64,000 nt of DNA from positions 62,001 through 126,000 of the forward strand of contig CAVZJO010000014.1 of NCBI GenBank assembly GCA_963775635.1. The letters run 5' to 3'. The DNA is from JALORV01 sp963775635. GTDB taxonomy: Bacteria > Pseudomonadota > Gammaproteobacteria > Burkholderiales > Burkholderiaceae_F. The notes beneath the pieces were generated by a model, which worked only from the letters and a program-made list of their open reading frames with translations, was not told the origin of the DNA and did not search any database. Below, piece by piece: positions 8,848-18,029 of this stretch. A program made the position numbers and the translations under genes. The stretch's first letter is position 1. The number at the start of each line of letters is the position of its first letter.

Positions 8848-9422
8848 TCGGCCGCTTGGCCGGAGTGCTGGTCGACAAGACTCCGCCCAGCGTGATGGTC
8901 GATGTCGGCGGGGTCGGTTACGAAGTCGACGTTCCGATGAGCACGTTTTACCAGTTGCCGGCCGTGTCCGAGCGCGTCATCTTGCTGACGCATCTCGTGG
9001 TGCGCGAAGACGCCCAGCAATTGTATGGTTTCGCCACTTCCGCCGAGCGTGGTGCGTTCCGCGAACTGATCCGCATCTCGGGCGTGGGGGCGCGCACGGC
9101 GCTCGCGGTGCTCTCGGGCCTCTCGGTGACCGAATTGGCGCAGGCAATCACGGTGCAGGAAAGCGGCCGGCTCACGCGCATCCCCGGCATCGGAAAGAAG
9201 ACGGCCGAAAGGCTGCTGCTCGAACTGAAAGGCAAGCTGGGAGCCGATCTCGGCACGGCGGGTTCACCGGCTACGGCCGACTCCGCCTCCGATGTGATCC
9301 ATGCGCTGCTGGCGCTCGGCTACAACGAACGCGAAGCCGCCGCTGCCGTTCGACAGGTGCCGGCCGGGGCCGGAGTCTCCGACGGCATCAGGCACGCCCT
9401 AAAATCACTGGCCAAGGGCTGA
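8844..9422 (+). CDS. ruvA: Holliday junction branch migration protein RuvA
   Basis: 192-residue junction-binding subunit that loads RuvB on DNA. MIGRLAGVLVDKTPPSVMVDV starts domain I (OB fold). Two helix-hairpin-helix motifs follow: LIRISGVGARTALAVLSG and LTRIPGIGKKTAERLLLEL. The C-terminal domain III (DVIHALLALGYNEREA) contacts RuvB. The start is GTG, overlapping the ruvC stop. Confidence 0.95.
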   Translation: MIGRLAGVLVDKTPPSVMVDVGGVGYEVDVPMSTFYQLPAVSERVILLTHLVVREDAQQLYGFATSAERGAFRELIRISGVGARTALAVLSGLSVTELAQAITVQESGRLTRIPGIGKKTAERLLLELKGKLGADLGTAGSPATADSASDVIHALLALGYNEREAAAAVRQVPAGAGVSDGIRHALKSLAKG

Positions 9423-9454
9423 TCTATGACCTGGATCGGCCATAGCGGAACACC

Positions 9455-10489
9455 GTGATCAACGCCGAACGCATCGTCGCCGCGAACCCGACGTCACCCA
9501 ACGAGGAGGCGATCGAGCGGGCATTGCGTCCCGCGACTCTGGCCGAGTATGTCGGGCAGCCCAAAATCCGCGAGCAGCTCGATATCTTCATCCAGGCCGC
9601 GCGCAACCGCGGCGAGGCGCTCGATCACCTGCTGTTGTTCGGACCGCCGGGACTCGGGAAGACCACGCTGGCGCACATCGTCGCGCGCGAAATGGGTGTC
9701 AACCTCAGACAAACGTCGGGTCCGGTGCTCGAACGACCGGGTGACCTGGCGGCCCTGCTGACCAATCTCGAGAAGCACGACGTGCTCTTCATCGACGAGA
9801 TCCACCGGCTGTCGCCGGTCGTCGAAGAGATCCTGTATCCGGCGCTCGAAGATTTCCAGATCGACATCATGATCGGCGAGGGGCCATCGGCGCGCTCGAT
9901 CAAGCTCGACCTGCCGCCGTTCACGTTGGTCGGAGCTACGACTCGGGCCGGCATGCTGACCAATCCGCTGCGCGACCGGTTCGGCATCGTGGCGCGGCTC
10001 GAGTTCTATTCGGCCGAGGACCTGACCTCGATCGTCAGCCGTTCGGCGCGACTGCTGCGGGCCTCGATCACGGGCGACGGCGCGCGCGAAATTGCGCGCC
10101 GGTCGCGCGGAACACCGCGGGTCGCGAACCGGCTGCTGCGCCGCGTTCGCGACTACGCCGAAGTGCGCGGAACGGGAGACATCGACCAGGCGACCGCGGA
10201 TGCCGGGCTCGCGATGCTCGAGGTCGATCGCCTCGGACTCGACCTGATGGACCGAAAACTGCTGCTGGCGGTGATCGAGCGCTTTTCCGGCGGCCCGGTC
10301 GGCATCGAGAGCCTCGCAGCAGCGGTTGGCGAGGAACGCGACACGCTGGAGGATGTCATCGAGCCCTATCTGATCCAGCAGGGCATGCTGCAGCGGACTC
10401 CGCGCGGTCGGGTCGCCGCGATCGAGGCCTATCGGCACTTCGGCCGAGCCGAGCCCCGGCCAGCCGGCAGCGTAGGCGATTTGCTCTAG
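9455..10489 (+). CDS. ruvB: Holliday junction DNA helicase RuvB
   Basis: 344-residue AAA+ motor of branch migration. Walker A is LLFGPPGLGKTTLAHI, Walker B is VLFIDEIHRLSP, sensor 1 is LVGATTRAGMLTNPLRDRF, and a winged-helix DNA-binding domain ends the protein (GGPVGIESLAAAVGEERDT, IQQGMLQRTPRGR). The start is GTG at 9455, 32 bases after ruvA. It completes an intact ruvCAB operon. Confidence 0.96.
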   Translation: MINAERIVAANPTSPNEEAIERALRPATLAEYVGQPKIREQLDIFIQAARNRGEALDHLLLFGPPGLGKTTLAHIVAREMGVNLRQTSGPVLERPGDLAALLTNLEKHDVLFIDEIHRLSPVVEEILYPALEDFQIDIMIGEGPSARSIKLDLPPFTLVGATTRAGMLTNPLRDRFGIVARLEFYSAEDLTSIVSRSARLLRASITGDGAREIARRSRGTPRVANRLLRRVRDYAEVRGTGDIDQATADAGLAMLEVDRLGLDLMDRKLLLAVIERFSGGPVGIESLAAAVGEERDTLEDVIEPYLIQQGMLQRTPRGRVAAIEAYRHFGRAEPRPAGSVGDLL

Positions 10490-10563
10490 TTGGCCCTCCA
10501 TCGGTCCGGCCGAGGCCGGGCACCCGCTCTGCGGGCGCGTCTGTTGCACTAGAATCGCGGGCT

Positions 10564-10593
10564 TTGCGAAAGCCGGGGCGACGATATTAGAAT
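10564..10593 (+). promoter_or_regulatory. candidate promoter of the tonB-exbB-exbD operon
   Basis: TTGCGA (10564-10569), an 18-base spacer and TAGAAT (10588-10593). A second TAGAAT with the same following bases (TCGC) lies at 10550-10555. Both sit in the 245-base gap after ruvB that otherwise holds no gene. I do not see a clear Fur box. Confidence 0.4.
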
Positions 10594-10734
10594 CGCCGGC
10601 TTTTCGCCCGGGCCCTCGCGCCACAAGCGCAGAAAGGGCGAGCGGAATGGGCGCACGGTCCGACGAGGGCGGCGTCCAATGGAAGCCACGTTACGTACGA
10701 GAGGACGAGGCACCGCAATGCACGAGGCAGCGCC

Positions 10735-11379
10735 ATGAACTACGCAGAGCAGCAGCGCAATCCGAGCCGTCACCTGATCGGGACATCGGCGGTCGTCCTG
10801 CTGCACGTCTTGGTCATCTATGCGCTGGTCACCGGGTTGGCGCGCAAGGTCGTCGAAGTCGTCAAAGGGCCGATCGAAGTCAAGGTGATCGAAGAGGTCA
10901 TCAAGAAGCCGCCTCCGCCGCCCGACGTCGTGCCGCCTCCGCCGAAGATGGCGGCGCCGCCGCCGCCGTTCATTCCGCCGCCGGAAATCAACATCGCGCC
11001 GCCGCCGACGCCTGCACCTGCGATCTCGGCAGTGACGCAGGAAGCACCGCCGGCGCCGCAGGCGCCGGTCATAGCGAAACCGGCCGAGACTCCCGCGCCC
11101 GCGCCCGCGGTGCGCAGCGCGCGCGTGGCGTGTCCGAACTACGTCGAGGTGATGCAGGCGATGGGGTATCCGCGCGAGGCGCTGAAAGACAGCATCGAAG
11201 GCGAAGTAGTGATCGAGTTCACGGTCACCGCCTCGGGACAGGTCAAGGACACCGTCATCAAGTCGTCGACAAATCGCGTGTTCAACCGGGCGTCGTTGGC
11301 TGCTGTTTCGCAGCTGTCCTGCCAGGGCCAGGGACAGGACGTCCGAGTGATGGCCCCGATCAGTTTTAAGCTTCGTTAA
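10735..11379 (+). CDS. tonB: energy transducer TonB
   Basis: 214 residues. A single N-terminal membrane helix (TSAVVLLHVLVIYALVTGLA, residues 17-36) anchors it in the inner membrane. It is followed by a proline-rich periplasm-spanning arm (residues 58-120), including runs of PPPPP. The C-terminal TonB domain (GEVVIEFTVTASGQVKDTVIKSS) contacts outer-membrane receptors. It is followed by exbB and two exbD genes, the layout described for Xanthomonas tonB-exbB-exbD1-exbD2. The two TonB-dependent receptors encoded a few kilobases away are the obvious clients. Confidence 0.9.
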   Translation: MNYAEQQRNPSRHLIGTSAVVLLHVLVIYALVTGLARKVVEVVKGPIEVKVIEEVIKKPPPPPDVVPPPPKMAAPPPPFIPPPEINIAPPPTPAPAISAVTQEAPPAPQAPVIAKPAETPAPAPAVRSARVACPNYVEVMQAMGYPREALKDSIEGEVVIEFTVTASGQVKDTVIKSSTNRVFNRASLAAVSQLSCQGQGQDVRVMAPISFKLR

Positions 11380-11474
11380 CCGGCGGGAGCAGGGCTGACC
11401 GGATCCTGGCGCTACCGCGCCGTGCAAACTTTCCGTTTGTCCCTTTGCCCCATCTTCCACCAGGAGATCTAGCA

Positions 11475-12368
11475 ATGATTTCGTCGATCCGCCGCCACGC
11501 TGCCGCCCTGGCAGTCCTGCTGGCTGTTGCAGGAAATGCCGTACCTACTGCAGTGATGGCGCAGCAGGACGCGCAGAAAGCCGCTCCAGCCGCTCCGGCG
11601 GCCGATGCTCCCGCGCCTGTGGCCGCTCCTCCGGCTCCGGTCGCACCGCCGGCGCCGGTGGTCCCCACGGTCACCAAAGAAACCGTCGAGAACCCGTACG
11701 GGCTGGAAGCGCTGTGGCGGCAGGGCGACTTCGTGTCCAGGGGCACGCTGATCATCCTGGTGATCATGTCGATGGGCAGCTGGTACATCATCTTCGTCAA
11801 GCTGTGGGAGCAGTTCAAGCTGATGCGCGAAAGCCGCGAAATGTCGGCGGCGTTCTGGAAGTCGTCCTCGCTGCGCGACGGCGCGAAGAAGCTGAAGTCG
11901 GCAAGCGCCTTCCGCTATATCGCCGAAAGCGGGATCGACGCCAACGAGCACCATGAGGGTGCACTGACCGAGAACATCGATCTGAACACGTGGGTGACGA
12001 TGTCGGTGCAGCGCGCGGTCGACACGGTGCAGAGCCGCATGCAGGACGGGCTGGCGTTCCTGGCGACAGTGGGATCGACGGCTCCGTTCGTCGGATTGTT
12101 CGGCACCGTCTGGGGCATTTACCACGCGCTGACCGCCATCGGCATCGCCGGCCAGGCGTCGATCGACAAGGTTGCGGGTCCGGTCGGCGAGGCGCTGATC
12201 ATGACCGCGATCGGCCTCGCCGTCGCGGTGCCGGCGGTGATGGGCTACAACTGGCTGGTCCGCCGCAACAAGGTGGCGATGGATCAGGTGCGCACGTTCG
12301 GCGCCGACCTGCACGCCGTCCTGCTAGGCCGCAAGATCGAACTCAGGGCCGCAGCGGCGGCGCGCTGA
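11475..12368 (+). CDS. exbB: biopolymer transporter ExbB (MotA/TolQ/ExbB proton channel)
   Basis: 297 residues from the ATG at 11475, which has AGGAG in front. It begins with a signal peptide (AALAVLLAVAGNAVPTAVMA) and an Ala/Pro-rich periplasmic linker (residues 30-65), an extended ExbB form. The channel domain then has three membrane helices: GTLIILVIMSMGSWYIIFV, GSTAPFVGLFGTVWGIYHAL, and AIGLAVAVPAVMGYNWLV. The GLFGTVWGI segment is the family hallmark. It uses the proton gradient to drive TonB. Confidence 0.92.
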   Translation: MISSIRRHAAALAVLLAVAGNAVPTAVMAQQDAQKAAPAAPAADAPAPVAAPPAPVAPPAPVVPTVTKETVENPYGLEALWRQGDFVSRGTLIILVIMSMGSWYIIFVKLWEQFKLMRESREMSAAFWKSSSLRDGAKKLKSASAFRYIAESGIDANEHHEGALTENIDLNTWVTMSVQRAVDTVQSRMQDGLAFLATVGSTAPFVGLFGTVWGIYHALTAIGIAGQASIDKVAGPVGEALIMTAIGLAVAVPAVMGYNWLVRRNKVAMDQVRTFGADLHAVLLGRKIELRAAAAAR

Positions 12369-12391
12369 GCGCCGACCGACGGAGAACAGCC

Positions 12392-12823
12392 ATGGCAATG
12401 AATGTCGGGCCTGCTGAAGGCGGGGAAGACGAAGCCATTTCTGCGATCAACACCACGCCGCTGGTCGACGTGATGCTGGTGCTGCTGATCATCTTCCTGG
12501 TGACGATTCCGGTCATCACGCAGTCGATCGCGCTGCAGCTGCCGCTGGAGACCAACGTTCCACGGCAGACCAAGCCGGAGAACATCGAAATCGCGGTCAA
12601 CAAGGACGGTGACGTCTACTGGGGCCTGCAGCCAGTGAAAGACAACGAGGATCTGGTCAACCGCTTGAAGAAAGTCGCGGTGCAGCAGCCACAGCCTGAG
12701 GTACACATTCGTGGCGACCTGGCGGGCCGGTACGAGTTCGTCGGCCGCGTGGTGTTTGCCTGTCAGCGAGCCGGCATCCAGAAGATCGGCTTCGTTACCG
12801 AGCCACCGGCGCGGGGCGGCTGA
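12392..12823 (+). CDS. exbD: biopolymer transporter ExbD, first copy
   Basis: 143 residues. A short cytoplasmic start (MAMNVGPAEGGEDEAISAIN) leads into TTPLVDVMLVLLIIFLVTIP, the single membrane helix that carries the essential proton-binding Asp of ExbD. A periplasmic domain follows. It forms the ExbB-ExbD motor with the gene just upstream (23-base gap). A second, diverged exbD follows at once. Confidence 0.92.
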   Translation: MAMNVGPAEGGEDEAISAINTTPLVDVMLVLLIIFLVTIPVITQSIALQLPLETNVPRQTKPENIEIAVNKDGDVYWGLQPVKDNEDLVNRLKKVAVQQPQPEVHIRGDLAGRYEFVGRVVFACQRAGIQKIGFVTEPPARGG

Positions 12824-12850
12824 TCGCCGTCCGCTTCGAGGAGATTTCCC

Positions 12851-13282
12851 ATGGCGATGAATGTCGGTCCGGGCGGCGGTTCGCAGGACCCGGACGTGAT
12901 GGTCGACATCAACACGACGCCGCTGATCGACGTCATGCTGGTGCTGCTGGTGATGCTGATCATCACGATCCCGATCCAGCTGCACTCGGTCAATCTCAAC
13001 ATGCCGGTCGGCACGCCGCCGCCACCGACCGAGAAACCGCAGGTCATCACGGTCGACGTCGACTTCGACGGCACGATTTTCTGGGACGGCGACATCATTC
13101 CGGACAAGCCGGCGCTCGAAGCGAAACTGATCGCAGCCGCAGCGCAGCCGGTGCAGCCCGAGGTCCACCTGCGGCCGAACAAGCTCGCTGAGTACAAGGA
13201 TGTCGCCGCCGTGATGGCCGCGGCGCAGCGCCTTGGCGTCGTCAAGCTGGGTCTGGTAGGTAACGAGCAGTTCGTCAGATAG
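12851..13282 (+). CDS. exbD: biopolymer transporter ExbD, second copy
   Basis: 143 residues with the same plan as its neighbour: MAMNVGPGGGSQDPDVMVDIN, then TTPLIDVMLVLLVMLIITIP with the conserved Asp, then a periplasmic domain ending in VKLGLVGNEQF. The N termini of the two copies are nearly identical but their periplasmic parts differ, so this is an old tandem duplication. In Xanthomonas the second ExbD is needed only for some substrates; whether that holds here is unknown. Confidence 0.92.
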   Translation: MAMNVGPGGGSQDPDVMVDINTTPLIDVMLVLLVMLIITIPIQLHSVNLNMPVGTPPPPTEKPQVITVDVDFDGTIFWDGDIIPDKPALEAKLIAAAAQPVQPEVHLRPNKLAEYKDVAAVMAAAQRLGVVKLGLVGNEQFVR

Positions 13283-13416
13283 CGGCCGGAGCCGGCTTGG
13301 GTCGGTTCGCGGTCCGTATCGCCGGTTCATGGGTGCGGAATTTGCGTTCCGTTGTCGCCGGCGAGCAAGGTTGTAGCGTTCAATCCGAAGTCGGGTGCAC
13401 TGCGGGAGACTCTGTG

Positions 13417-14664
13417 ATGCGACAGCGCAAGAGTGGCGGAATGCTGCGCCGGTCATTGAACGCGGCGGCCGTTGCGGCCGGATTCGCGTTGCAAGTGGCG
13501 CCGGCCGGCTATGGCGGCTCGGTCGCGCAGGCGCAGGAGGCGGTCCGCGCCGAAGTCGGCAAGCCGCTGCAGGCCGCGCGCGACCTTTACAAGCAGGGCA
13601 AGTACAAGGAGGCGCTCGCCCGGGTGCGCGAGGCCGAGGCGGTGCCGAATCGCACGCCGCACGAAAACCATCTGATCGAGCAGATGCGAGCGGCGATTGC
13701 CGGACAGGCCGGCGATACGGAACAGGCGATCAAAGCCTCGCAGGCGCTGCTGGCTTCAGGGAAGCTGTCCGAGGCCGAACAGGCGCGCCACGCCGCGAAC
13801 CTCGCGAGCCTTTATTACCGCAATCGTGAGTACGGCAACGCCGCCAAGTGGGCCGACCGCGCGCTCAAGGCTAATCCGGGTGACGCCGCGATGCGAAGCC
13901 TGATGATCCAGTCCTACTACCACGCGGGAGATCTGCAGGCAGCATCGCGCGAGGCGCTCGAAGACGTGCAGGCGGCCGAGAAGGCCGGGCGAGCTCCTCC
14001 GGAAGACCGGCTGCAGTTGCTGGCCAATGTCGCGTCGAAAGGCAACGACCGCAGTGCCTATGTCGCTGCGCTCGAGCGTCTGGTTGCCTATTACCCGAAG
14101 CGCGAGTACTGGGCCGATCTGCTGCGCAGGATCGAGTCGAAGCCCGGCTTCTCGAACCGCCTGACTCTCGACGTCTTGCGCTTGCGGCTCGCCACCAAGA
14201 CGCTCGACTCGGCCAACGACTACAGCGAAATGGCGCAATTCGCCCTGCAACAGGGCCAGGCGGCCGAAGCGAAGAAGATCCTTGACGAGGGATTTGCCGC
14301 CGGCTTGCTGGGCAAGGGGGCCGAGGCCGAACGCCAGAAGCGACTTCTCGCGCTGGCGACTCAGAAGGCCAATGACGCGAGCCGGGACCTGGCGACCGCC
14401 GAAGGCGAGGCGACTGCGGATGCCAATGCGATGGTCCGCATCGGACTCGCCTATACCGGCCTGGGCCAGTACGACAAGGGCATCGCGCTGATGCAGAAGG
14501 GCATTGCCAAGGGCGGGCTGAAGCATCCCGACGACGTGCGCCTGCATCTGGGCATCGCGTACCTGCGAGCCGGCAACAAGGCGAAGGCGGTCGAGACATT
14601 CCGGACGGTCAAGGGGACCGACGGCGCGGCTGATCTGGCGCGCCTGTGGGCGCGCGTCGGATGA
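13417..14664 (+). CDS. secreted tetratricopeptide-repeat protein in the tonB operon
   Basis: 415 residues from the ATG at 13417 (GGGAG in front). A basic start and hydrophobic stretch with AQAQ near residue 45 form a signal peptide. The rest is helical repeats: AARDLYKQGKYKEALARVREAEA near residue 55, AANLASLYYRNREYGNAAKWADRALKANP near 125, and AMVRIGLAYTGLGQYDKGIALMQKGIAKGG near 335. These are TPR-like units for protein contacts. It lies last in the tonB-exbB-exbD-exbD operon, ahead of a strong terminator, so a periplasmic partner role in TonB-driven uptake is likely but not shown. No enzymatic motif is seen. Confidence 0.75.
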   Translation: MRQRKSGGMLRRSLNAAAVAAGFALQVAPAGYGGSVAQAQEAVRAEVGKPLQAARDLYKQGKYKEALARVREAEAVPNRTPHENHLIEQMRAAIAGQAGDTEQAIKASQALLASGKLSEAEQARHAANLASLYYRNREYGNAAKWADRALKANPGDAAMRSLMIQSYYHAGDLQAASREALEDVQAAEKAGRAPPEDRLQLLANVASKGNDRSAYVAALERLVAYYPKREYWADLLRRIESKPGFSNRLTLDVLRLRLATKTLDSANDYSEMAQFALQQGQAAEAKKILDEGFAAGLLGKGAEAERQKRLLALATQKANDASRDLATAEGEATADANAMVRIGLAYTGLGQYDKGIALMQKGIAKGGLKHPDDVRLHLGIAYLRAGNKAKAVETFRTVKGTDGAADLARLWARVG

Positions 14665-14687
14665 CTTCGTAGTGCGGTACCGAACGA

Positions 14688-14714
14688 AGCGCGCCCGCGG
14701 GCGCGCTTTTTTTT
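14688..14714 (+). terminator. rho-independent terminator of the tonB operon
   Basis: A perfect 10-base stem AGCGCGCCCG / CGGGCGCGCT followed by eight T. The 250 bases after it, to the next small gene, hold nothing I can support. Confidence 0.85.
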
Positions 14715-14965
14715 GTGCCGCTGTGGTTCCGCAGACGGAATTTGAGGCAGCGCGGTCCGCACAGGCCGAATCGGGCGCGAACGGTCGCTGGAGGCGATGA
14801 ACTGCGCGCAGGCGCGATGAACGGCCAAACGGCCGCGCAGCACGACCAAAGCGCCATTGCAGTTCACGCCGCGATTCCTGCGGACCGTCGCAAGTCGCTC
14901 GCGGTCGACCCAGCGGCTGCCTACAGTGCGTCCATCGACCACGCCACATCGCCAAGGACCACACC

Positions 14966-15142
14966 ATGAAAACCCACTACGCGACTTCCTTCAGCGCCCG
15001 CCTCGCCGCTTTCGCCGCCGCTCTTCTGACTTCCGCTGTCGTGCTCGGCGGCACGGTCGCCGGCCTGCAGTCCCAAGAGGAAGCGAGCGCACCGGTGGTG
15101 GCCATGGAGCGCGTCACCGTCACCGCCACGCGGACCAACTGA
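14966..15142 (+). CDS. 58-residue exported protein ending in a TonB-box-like tail
   Basis: Not recognised as a named family. The ATG has AAGGA eight bases upstream and the frame ends in TGA at 15140. Residues 1-10 are mildly basic, residues 12-35 (ARLAAFAAALLTSAVVLGGT) form one hydrophobic segment, and a short acidic linker (QSQEEASAP) leads to the C terminus VVAMERVTVTATRTN. The neighbouring receptor has VMERVEVTGS directly after its signal peptide, so this tail looks like a TonB box without a barrel. It lies between the tonB operon terminator and a terminator pair shared with the first receptor. It could be a periplasmic or membrane-tethered TonB ligand; this is inference. Confidence 0.6.
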   Translation: MKTHYATSFSARLAAFAAALLTSAVVLGGTVAGLQSQEEASAPVVAMERVTVTATRTN

Positions 15143-15210
15143 GCCCGGCGCAGCGGCTGCGCCGCGCCGGTCCCGTGGCGCCGCCCGCGCCCAGGGCAGC
15201 AGGACTCCCC

Positions 15211-15243
15211 AAAAAACAAAAGCCCGGCATGGCCGGGCTTTTG
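15211..15243. terminator. bidirectional terminator after the 58-residue gene
   Basis: A GCCCGGC / GCCGGGC stem with A-run on the left (AAAAAACAAAAG) and TTTTG on the right, so it can stop transcription from either side. Confidence 0.75.
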
Positions 15244-15256
15244 CGTTGTACGAGCC

Positions 15257-15282
15257 AAAAAAGGCCCGCCGAAGCGGGCCTT
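15257..15282 (-). terminator. terminator of the first TonB-dependent receptor
   Basis: On the reverse strand a GGCCCGC - TTCG - GCGGGCC hairpin is followed by six T, 15 bases after the receptor stop codon. Confidence 0.8.
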
Positions 15283-15296
15283 CGAGCGATAGCGCT

Positions 15297-18029
15297 TTAC
15301 AGGTCTTTGAACTCGTAGGCGAGTCGCAGGAAGTACGCGCGTCCAAGCGGCGACGCAAAGCGCGGGTCGTAGCCGACCTGGAACTCGGAGCCCTGGTTGG
15401 AGAACGGCGCCCGCTCGTCGAACATATTCTGGATGCCGGCGGTGATCGTCAGCCCCTTGAACCCCGTCCAGCTTCCGGTCAGGTCCCACACCGAGTACGC
15501 ACCGACCGTGTTGTTGTCGTAGGGCGGGCCCGCCTCGGTCAGGTTCTCGTCGAAGTAGGAGCTCTTCAGCCGGTTGAACAGGTTCACGCCCCACGGGCCA
15601 TAGGTCCAGTTGGCCATGATCACGTGCTGCCAGCGGAACGTCGGGAAGGCCAGCTCCTGAGAGTAGAAGCCAACGTTGGCGAAGTACTCGCCACCCTTTT
15701 CCAGCTGCTGTTCATACGTCAGCATGTAGCTGCCCTGCATCGACAGCGAGAAGTTGCCGTACTCGGTGCCACCCGAACGCGCCTGGAAGCTGAAATCCAG
15801 GCCCGATGCCTTGATGTTGCCCAGGTTCTCATCCGGCTGAAGGATGTAGGCGAGCGGCGAAAAGCTCGGGTCGTTGACGAACGCGCCAAAGCACTGAGAG
15901 CTGAGTGCTTGTTGCTGGGCGGGCGACAGCGTGTTGCAGCGAACGAAGCGGTTTGAATACTTGGCCGTGTCAGTGAAGATCGCGTTCTCGGAAAGGACGT
16001 CGATACTGTCCTCGATCCGCGTGTTCCAGTAGTCGACGCTCGCCGAGATGTTGCGCGTGAAGTCGAACACCAGACCCGCCGACCAGGACTCCGAGGTTTC
16101 CGGCTGCAGGTTCAAGTTGCCGCCCTGTTGGCTGTTGAACTGCTGTGCGCAATCGCGTGCCGGGTTGGCCTGCGGCAGCGGAACGCCCCCCGGACACAGA
16201 ACCGGATCGTCCCAGGGGTTGGCCGTGTTCGTGATCGAGTTCGGCGCGTAGACGTTGTACAGCGTCGGCGCGCGGAATCCCTGGTTGTACGACGCCCGCA
16301 GCAACAGGTTGTCGAGCGCCTGCCAGCGGAACGCCACCTTCGGCGACACGTTCGAGCCGACGTCGCTGTAATCGTCGTAGCGCAGCGCGACGTTGAACTC
16401 CATGTTCTTCAGCACCGGAATGGCGAGCTCAGCGAGGAGCGCGTACACGTTGCGATCCCCGTAAGCGTCCTCGGCCAGTTCCAGGCCCGAGCTGGCCGCC
16501 TGGCGGATCAGCACGAAGTTGTTGGTGTAGTTGGCTTCTTCGTACCGGAACTCGGCTCCGATCGCCAGCGTCCACGGCCCAGCGGCAGTGCTGAAGATCT
16601 CGCGCGAGCCATTGGCGTTGATACCATAGATCAAACCGTCGATCGACTGGACCTCGCCGATGATCTTGCTCGAGTTGATGTACTGGACGCCCGCCGCCGA
16701 GTTCTGGCCGAACGGATTGAGGAACGGCGCACCAGCGGAGCCGGTGAGACCGGCTAGGATCATATCGTTGCTGACATAGCCGTCGGTGAAGGTCTGGTCG
16801 ACCACTGCGCCCGAGTAGAACGCGGTCGCGTTGTAGCTCCAGCCCCAGCCCTGGCCCACCAGGCCCAGCATCGCTCGATCGGTCGTGTTTTCGATATCCT
16901 GCTTACGCTGGTTGGCAGGCTCCATCCGCCAACCCACCGAGATCGGCATAGTCGTATCGAGCGCGGGGTCGGTGATCGGGTTGACGCCGTTGCCCGGGTA
17001 GAAGGGATTGTTCGGCGTCATATCCAGGCCGGTCAACGGGGTCGGAGCGACCGCCGTGCTGACCTTGTTGTAGGCGCGGAAGTACTCGACGAACACCTGG
17101 TTGTTCGCGCCGAGCGCGACGGTGCCGCGCGTGAAGAACGACCACTGCTCCTGCTCCGGGATCAACTGGATCTGCTGCGTGTAGTCGTACCGGCATTGCA
17201 CATCGGAGACCAGCGGTATGTTGTTCGACCGCGGCGGCTGGCAGGCCGGGAAGGTGGGGTTGGTGTTGACCGTTCCCTGGTTGTAGTTGCCGGGAAACGT
17301 GGTGCCGCTGGTCTTGAACTGTCCCTTGTCGGGGTTCAGGCCGGTACCGGTGTACCAGCGGTCGGTCGACTTCAGCTCTTCGGTCTGCGTGTAGGTGAAG
17401 CCGCCAAAGATGTTCCAGCCCTGCTTGGCCAGCGAGCCGTAGCCACCGAGGATGTTGGCGCTGTACTGCTCGCCGCCGTTTTCCTTCGGCCAGGTGCCCT
17501 GTCCTGAGACGCTGATGCCCTGGTATTCCTTGCGCGTGATGATGTTGACCACGCCGGCGATCGCGTCGGTACCGTAGATGGCCGACGCGCCGTCGCGCAG
17601 CACTTCGATGCGCTCGATGGCGACGGTCGGGATCGTGTTCAGGTCGACCGCGTCTGCCGTGTATGGATTGGTGACGATGCGCTGGCCATTCAGCAGCACC
17701 AGGGTGCGCTCGGCGCCTAAGCCGCGCAGGTCGACGTTCGCCGCCCCGCCGTTGCTCTCGCCGATAGATTGGGACGAGCCCAGCGCACTCTGGTTCTCGG
17801 CGATGAACGTCATCGCCTGCTCGGCGGTCGTCACACCGGCCTTCCTCAGTTCGTCGACGCTGATGGTCGTGACGGGCAGCGCGCTCTCGGCCTGGCTGCG
17901 CTTGATCAGCGAACCCGTCACTTCGACGCGTTCCATGACCTGCTGCGCAAGCGCGAGAGGCGCAAAGCCTGCGACGCCGACGCCGAATGCGGCGCTGACC
18001 GCGAGACTTAGTCGCGTTCTTTTCAACAT
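15297..18029 (-). CDS. TonB-dependent receptor 1
   Basis: 910 residues, intact. The signal peptide is LSLAVSAAFGVGVAGFAPLALAQ in form (residues 7-29). The TonB box VMERVEVTGS follows, then a plug domain with VDLRGLGAERTLVLLNGQRI and RIEVLRDGASAIYGTDAIAGV (residues ~95-165). A long beta-barrel ends in the aromatic YFLRLAYEFKDL expected of outer-membrane proteins. Several features, including SxxxGxxAERTLVLLNG, PFYPGNG and PFLNPFG, match the large catch-all receptor class abundant in Xanthomonas, Caulobacter and some betaproteobacteria. The substrate cannot be read from sequence. It points the same way as receptor 2 and the yej-like genes and opposite to the tonB operon. Confidence 0.9.
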   Translation of the reverse strand: MLKRTRLSLAVSAAFGVGVAGFAPLALAQQVMERVEVTGSLIKRSQAESALPVTTISVDELRKAGVTTAEQAMTFIAENQSALGSSQSIGESNGGAANVDLRGLGAERTLVLLNGQRIVTNPYTADAVDLNTIPTVAIERIEVLRDGASAIYGTDAIAGVVNIITRKEYQGISVSGQGTWPKENGGEQYSANILGGYGSLAKQGWNIFGGFTYTQTEELKSTDRWYTGTGLNPDKGQFKTSGTTFPGNYNQGTVNTNPTFPACQPPRSNNIPLVSDVQCRYDYTQQIQLIPEQEQWSFFTRGTVALGANNQVFVEYFRAYNKVSTAVAPTPLTGLDMTPNNPFYPGNGVNPITDPALDTTMPISVGWRMEPANQRKQDIENTTDRAMLGLVGQGWGWSYNATAFYSGAVVDQTFTDGYVSNDMILAGLTGSAGAPFLNPFGQNSAAGVQYINSSKIIGEVQSIDGLIYGINANGSREIFSTAAGPWTLAIGAEFRYEEANYTNNFVLIRQAASSGLELAEDAYGDRNVYALLAELAIPVLKNMEFNVALRYDDYSDVGSNVSPKVAFRWQALDNLLLRASYNQGFRAPTLYNVYAPNSITNTANPWDDPVLCPGGVPLPQANPARDCAQQFNSQQGGNLNLQPETSESWSAGLVFDFTRNISASVDYWNTRIEDSIDVLSENAIFTDTAKYSNRFVRCNTLSPAQQQALSSQCFGAFVNDPSFSPLAYILQPDENLGNIKASGLDFSFQARSGGTEYGNFSLSMQGSYMLTYEQQLEKGGEYFANVGFYSQELAFPTFRWQHVIMANWTYGPWGVNLFNRLKSSYFDENLTEAGPPYDNNTVGAYSVWDLTGSWTGFKGLTITAGIQNMFDERAPFSNQGSEFQVGYDPRFASPLGRAYFLRLAYEFKDL

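Noticed and set aside
10900..11110. CCGCCG-rich low-complexity tract.
   Set aside because: It encodes the proline-rich arm of TonB.
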